DNA of 9,839 nt, taken from NCBI GenBank assembly GCA_020435885.1, contig JAGQYU010000243.1, forward strand, positions 1 through 9,839, given 5' to 3'. The translations under genes and the position numbers were made by a program. Of the stretch, positions 6,691 through 9,839 are shown piece by piece (position 1 is the first letter of the stretch; every line of letters starts with the position of its first letter). The notes beneath the pieces are model-generated. The model saw only the letters and a list, made by a program, of their open reading frames with translations, was not told where the DNA came from and made no database searches. This DNA is from Flavobacteriaceae bacterium. Its GTDB lineage: Bacteria; Bacteroidota; Bacteroidia; Flavobacteriales; Flavobacteriaceae.

Positions 6691-7920
6691 ATGCGTTGGA
6701 TTATTTTTTTATTGATTTATGTATTGGTGGATATTTATGCTTTTCAGGCATTTAAGACCATTACCAAAAACAAGTGGATTCATGGTGTTTATTGGTTGGT
6801 ATCCGTTGTAGTTATTGCTAATTTTATATACAATCTTACCTTAAATTTTAACCGAACGGTAGGCCTTACACCTCATACAAATCAAGCTATAGGGCTGTTT
6901 TTGGCAACATTCATCCCTAAACTGGCCATATTGTTTTTCGTGTTTGGCGAAGATATTGTTAGAACCCCACAAGCAATTTATAGGTTTATAACCGGTAACA
7001 AACCCGGAGATGATTATTTTCCGTCAAGGCGGAAATTTGTCAGCCAACTGGCGGTTATTGCTGCTGCTTTGCCATTTACTTCATTGCTGTATGGAATGTA
7101 TAAAGGTAAGTACAATTACAAAGTATTGAATTATACATTAGAATTTGATGATCTACCTAAGGCTTTTGACGGGTATCAGATTACACAGATTTCTGACATA
7201 CACAGTGGTAGCTTTGATGATGCTGAAAAAATTAAATACGGTATTGATCTTATTAATGAACAAAACTCTGATTTGATCCTTTTTACAGGAGATTTGGTAA
7301 ATAATAAGGCCGATGAAATGAATAACTGGATAGATGTCTTCAAAAAATTGGAAGCTAAAGAAGGGAAATATTCAGTATTAGGGAATCATGATTATGGTGA
7401 TTATATTCAATGGGAAAGTGAGGCGAAAAAAGTAGAGAATTTAAAAAGGTTAAAAGATATTCATAAACAAATTGGATTTGATTTGTTGTTAAATGATAAT
7501 AGAATCCTTGAAAAAGAAGGAGAAAAATTAGCCTTGATTGGCGTAGAGAACTGGGGCGCAGGAGGTTTCAAAAAAGAAGGCGATTTAGAAAAGGCTTCGC
7601 AACATATTGAAAAAGAATCATTTAAAATACTAATGAGTCATGATCCAACTCATTGGGAGCAAAAAGTAAAAAATGATGATACTCATTATCACCTTACATT
7701 GAGTGGTCATACGCATGGCATGCAGTTTGGTATTGAAATACCCGGGTGGATAAAATGGAGCCCTGTAAAATGGCGCTATAAGTACTGGGCGGGTATTTAC
7801 GAAGAAGCCGGGAAGTATCTGAACGTAAACCGTGGTTTTGGCTTCTTAGCATATCCGGGGAGGTTTGGAATTTGGCCGGAAATAACGGTTATTACGCTGA
7901 AAAGAAAATCAGTAGCTTAG
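6691..7920 (+). CDS. Membrane-anchored calcineurin-like metallophosphoesterase
   Basis: The protein is 409 residues. The N-terminal 135 residues hold about three to four hydrophobic segments (roughly 2-19, 32-50, 66-86 and 117-135), giving a membrane anchor. A metallophosphoesterase domain fills 145-405. Its dinuclear metal ligands are all present: D169-x-H171, G200-D201, G231-N232-H233-D234, H317 (SHDP) and G339-H340-T341-H342-G343. Proteins of this layout (YkuE/YaeI-like, and the LpxG type of UDP-2,3-diacylglucosamine hydrolase) act on membrane-associated phosphate esters. Which substrate applies here cannot be read. RRKF (113-116) just before the last hydrophobic segment resembles a twin-arginine motif but lies too far from the N-terminus to be a standard signal. 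The ATG is the only sensible start, as the next Met is at residue 136. It has the same orientation as cutC and may share its transcript. Confidence 0.9.
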   Translation: MRWIIFLLIYVLVDIYAFQAFKTITKNKWIHGVYWLVSVVVIANFIYNLTLNFNRTVGLTPHTNQAIGLFLATFIPKLAILFFVFGEDIVRTPQAIYRFITGNKPGDDYFPSRRKFVSQLAVIAAALPFTSLLYGMYKGKYNYKVLNYTLEFDDLPKAFDGYQITQISDIHSGSFDDAEKIKYGIDLINEQNSDLILFTGDLVNNKADEMNNWIDVFKKLEAKEGKYSVLGNHDYGDYIQWESEAKKVENLKRLKDIHKQIGFDLLLNDNRILEKEGEKLALIGVENWGAGGFKKEGDLEKASQHIEKESFKILMSHDPTHWEQKVKNDDTHYHLTLSGHTHGMQFGIEIPGWIKWSPVKWRYKYWAGIYEEAGKYLNVNRGFGFLAYPGRFGIWPEITVITLKRKSVA

Positions 7921-7990
7921 ACTTAAAGTAATTGAGTTTTACAGAATAGTTAATTATTTGTAAATAAATTAGCTAAAAGCACAAAAAAAA

Positions 7991-8019
7991 GTGTTAATTC
8001 ACTAAAAATACTATATTTG
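7991..8019 (+). promoter_or_regulatory. Bacteroidota-type promoter of the thioredoxin-fold gene
   Basis: TATATTTG at 8012-8019 matches the Bacteroidota -7 consensus TAnnTTTG exactly. A weak -33 region (GTGTTA, 7991-7996) lies 15 bases upstream after an A-tract. The expected start of transcription is about 8023-8026, leaving a leader of roughly 50 bases before the ATG at 8074. This is the clearest promoter in the window. Confidence 0.6.
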
Positions 8020-8052
8020 TACTAGGTTATCGATCCAATTTTAACTTGGTAC
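8019..8052 (+). repeat. 11-bp inverted repeat at the predicted transcription start
   Basis: GTACTAGGTTA (8019-8029) and TAACTTGGTAC (8042-8052) are inverted copies matching at 9 of 11 positions, separated by 12 bases containing an ATCGAT palindrome completed by the last base of the left arm. Both mismatches would be G-U pairs in RNA, so the whole arm could pair. It overlaps the end of the -7 element and the start site. It could therefore be an operator dyad (arms about two helical turns apart) or a leader hairpin if transcription starts early. Confidence 0.45.
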
Positions 8053-8073
8053 ATAATTTTAATAAAGCCCCCT

Positions 8074-8370
8074 ATGGCAAAATTTGGCGAATTAATTAGC
8101 TCTAACGTTCCAACATTAATTGATTTCTATGCAGATTGGAACGAAAACAACACAAATCTTCACTCTGTGTTAAGAGATGTTGCCGCAGCTCTTGGCGATA
8201 AAGCAAAGGTGATAAAGATTGATATAGACAAGAACCAAATATTGGCAAATGCCCTTCGTATAAAAGGCAATCCTACGTTTATAATTTATAAAAATGGCGA
8301 AATGAAATGGCGCCAAAGCGGAGAACAGGATGCTAATACACTCATCAGTTTAGTGCAGCAATATTTGTAG
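8074..8370 (+). CDS. Thioredoxin-fold protein lacking the CXXC cysteines
   Basis: The protein is 98 residues, cytoplasmic, with the full thioredoxin fold pattern: LIDFYADW (15-22, keeping the buried Asp D17 and the Trp before the active site), VIKIDIDKN (46-54), KGNPTF (64-69, with the cis-proline at P67) and IIYKNGE (70-76). Where thioredoxins have C-G-P-C, this protein has N23-E24-N25-N26, and there is no cysteine anywhere in it. It therefore cannot act as a dithiol oxidoreductase. A chaperone, scaffold or binding role is possible but not shown. The intact reading frame, conserved fold residues and good promoter argue for a functional gene, not a decaying one. Its last 26 bases overlap the 3' end of the deacetylase gene on the other strand. 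Confidence 0.9.
   Translation: MAKFGELISSNVPTLIDFYADWNENNTNLHSVLRDVAAALGDKAKVIKIDIDKNQILANALRIKGNPTFIIYKNGEMKWRQSGEQDANTLISLVQQYL
8345..8370. other. 26-base tail-to-tail coding overlap
   Basis: The deacetylase stop (TGA, complement of 8345-8347) lies inside the last codons of the thioredoxin-fold gene, which ends with TAG at 8368-8370. There is no room for an intergenic terminator, so the transcripts must overlap at their 3' ends. Confidence 0.9.
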
Positions 8371-9010
8371 CTTCTATCTTTTTAAAAGTATATCCTTTTT
8401 TTGAAAAATATTCCAGCACTTTTGGCAAAGTAGCTTTAAGGTTTTTAGACGCTTTTACACTATCGTGGAAAACAATAATACTACCACTTGAAGCATTCTT
8501 TATAACATTGGAATAGCATTGTTCTTCAGAAATGTATTGATCAAAATCCGCACTTAGCACAGACCACATAACAATAGTATAGCCAAGTTGTATGAGTTGT
8601 TTAGTTTGCGATGTTTTGATCTTTCCGTAAGGAGGCCTAAACAATTTTAATTCATTTTTTTCAGAAAGATGATTCAGTACTTCTTGTGCTTTTTGAGTGT
8701 TTTCCAAATAATCTTTAGTGATGGTTTTCCATCCTTTTACATGATTGTGTGTGTGGTTGCCCACACTATGCCCTTCAAGAATAATCCTTTTAAAAATTGC
8801 CGGATGTTCTTCTATATTTTTACCAATGCAAAAAAAAGTGGCTTTGGCATCGAAGTCTTTCAAGATATCTAACGTCCAATCAGTAATTTCAGGAGTTGGA
8901 CCATCATCAAAAGTTAAAAAAAGTTCTTTTTTTTCAGATGAAAAACTCCAAATCTGATTGCTGTACAATGCCGGAATCAAACTTGGAGTTTTTATAAAGT
9001 AGGGCTTCAT
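8345..9010 (-). CDS. Polysaccharide deacetylase (NodB homology domain, CE4-type)
   Basis: The protein is 221 residues, essentially one NodB domain. It is predicted to remove N- or O-acetyl groups from a polysaccharide using a divalent metal. Motifs present are TFDDGP (33-38, with D35 catalytic and D36 metal-binding), HTHNH (86-90, metal ligands H86 and H90), RPPYG (125-129), WS (149-150) with D155 following, and IIVFHDS (178-184, H182). All core residues look intact. There is no clear signal peptide; the first 25 residues are only mildly hydrophobic, so location is uncertain. The ATG lies 10 bases after the stop of the DUF2723 gene, so the two are probably one transcript. The 3' end converges with and overlaps the thioredoxin-fold gene. 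The acceptor (peptidoglycan, capsule, lipopolysaccharide or other) cannot be told from the sequence. Confidence 0.92.
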   Translation of the reverse strand: MKPYFIKTPSLIPALYSNQIWSFSSEKKELFLTFDDGPTPEITDWTLDILKDFDAKATFFCIGKNIEEHPAIFKRIILEGHSVGNHTHNHVKGWKTITKDYLENTQKAQEVLNHLSEKNELKLFRPPYGKIKTSQTKQLIQLGYTIVMWSVLSADFDQYISEEQCYSNVIKNASSGSIIVFHDSVKASKNLKATLPKVLEYFSKKGYTFKKIEATNIAALN

Positions 9011-9020
9011 TATAGGTCTT

Positions 9021-9839
9021 TTATTCTATAATGCTTTCCAACGATTTTAAGGAATTTACATATCCTTTTTTCAGTTCGTTGGCAAATTCTTTGTCGTATT
9101 CATCAGCAGTAGCTACCACATTATTATACATTAGTAAAGTTGCTTCAATATCATCACCATGGTGGGCAGCTGCATAATTGCTAAGACCGCTATAGTATTC
9201 AATTCTATCTTGAAAAATATCTACCAGTGTTTTGGCTACCTTTTGCGCTTTTTCCTTTTTGTTGATGAGATAGTAATTATCAACATAACCTAATACCAAA
9301 CTGTAATGGTCATAATCTTCTATAGGCATATTTTCTATTGACATATCCAATACTTCTTCCGCTTTAGCGTAATTATTTTCCAGAATGAATTGCTCAGCTA
9401 AACGCACCAAATTGTTTCTGAAAGAGATACCGTTTTTGCGGGTTTCAACATCAATATAAATATCTTTACTGTTGCTGTTTTTCCAATCCCACTGTTTTAC
9501 CTTTTCGTACATGCTTTCAGTATCAATTCTACCGTACTCCAATACGCTTTTTGGTCTTCCTCTTCCATCAAGAATAGGTGTTCTAATAGGTACAAATTTG
9601 AAGGCCAAGCCATCTAATTGAAGATAATCTTTCAGCCAGATATATTCTTCATCAGCGCTAGCGCCACCGGTAAAATAAATAGGTCTTTCCCAGTTGTTAT
9701 TTGCCAGAATGTCTAACATTAAAATTCGGTTCTTTGGCAAATAATCATCTACTTCAATATCAATATAATCAACAATTAGGGTGGTGTCTTTAACGGAAAC
9801 GATGTTATTTTTAAGAACAGCTTCTTTATCAACCGGAAT
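9021..9839 (-). CDS. C-terminal part of a DUF2723 membrane glycosyltransferase-like protein (5' end outside window)
   Basis: The frame is open from the window edge to a TAA at 9021-9023 and gives 272 residues without a start. An internal TTG at 9740 is not the start, because sequence upstream of it continues in frame with family-like residues (IPVDKEAVL at the edge). Recognisable features are the region MLDILANNNWERPIYFTGG, YLQLDGLAFKFVPIRTP, and a helical C-terminus from about residue 150 that looks like tetratricopeptide-type helices. These match the end of large Bacteroidota DUF2723 proteins, whose N-terminal half is a multi-membrane GT-C-type domain related to protein O-mannosyltransferases (human TMEM260 is a member). 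The membrane part is not visible here, so the activity is inferred from the family. The deacetylase gene follows after 10 bases. Confidence 0.85.
   Translation of the reverse strand: MPVDKEAVLKNNIVSVKDTTLIVDYIDIEVDDYLPKNRILMLDILANNNWERPIYFTGGASADEEYIWLKDYLQLDGLAFKFVPIRTPILDGRGRPKSVLEYGRIDTESMYEKVKQWDWKNSNSKDIYIDVETRKNGISFRNNLVRLAEQFILENNYAKAEEVLDMSIENMPIEDYDHYSLVLGYVDNYYLINKKEKAQKVAKTLVDIFQDRIEYYSGLSNYAAAHHGDDIEATLLMYNNVVATADEYDKEFANELKKGYVNSLKSLESIIE

Noticed and set aside
9738..9740. TTG as the start of the DUF2723 gene
   Set aside because: The frame continues upstream to the window edge with residues typical of the family, so the gene is truncated by the window and not started here.

Overview
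This looks like a chromosomal segment from a member of the Bacteroidota, most likely a Flavobacteriaceae. The evidence is the low G+C content, genes without Shine-Dalgarno sequences, a promoter element of the Bacteroidota TAnnTTTG type, and several families typical of this group (DUF5916, DUF2723, and a cysteine-free thioredoxin-fold protein). There are no rRNA, tRNA, CRISPR or insertion-sequence signals, and no gene-free stretch exceeds about 160 bases. The species cannot be named from the sequence alone.

Left part (1-3440): the plus-strand 3' end of a DUF5916-type protein is followed by a likely terminator hairpin. On the minus strand lie a 79-residue protein resembling a free-standing EF-Tu domain III and a complete DNA polymerase I (polA). 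All three domains of polA keep their catalytic residues, and a clamp-binding-like QFDLF peptide sits in the linker.

Centre (3519-7920): a minus-strand pair encodes a glycosylasparaginase (upstream, Tat signal plus probable lipobox) and an exported GH29 alpha-L-fucosidase. They share an ATGA stop/start overlap. Together they could dismantle the Fuc-GlcNAc-Asn stub left from core-fucosylated N-glycoproteins, which is the most interesting hypothesis in the window. A cutC gene is transcribed divergently only 51 bases away. It is followed by a membrane-anchored calcineurin-like metallophosphoesterase.

Right part (7921-9839): a short thioredoxin-fold gene has Asn at both positions of the CXXC cysteines and has its own promoter with an inverted repeat at the start site. 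Its 3' end overlaps, tail to tail, a minus-strand NodB-type polysaccharide deacetylase. That gene is downstream of, and probably co-transcribed with, a DUF2723 membrane glycosyltransferase-like gene whose 5' end lies beyond the window.

Most of the window is ordinary flavobacterial housekeeping and envelope/glycan metabolism. The distinctive points are the coupled glycosylasparaginase-fucosidase unit, the cysteine-less thioredoxin fold, and the solo EF-Tu-like domain.
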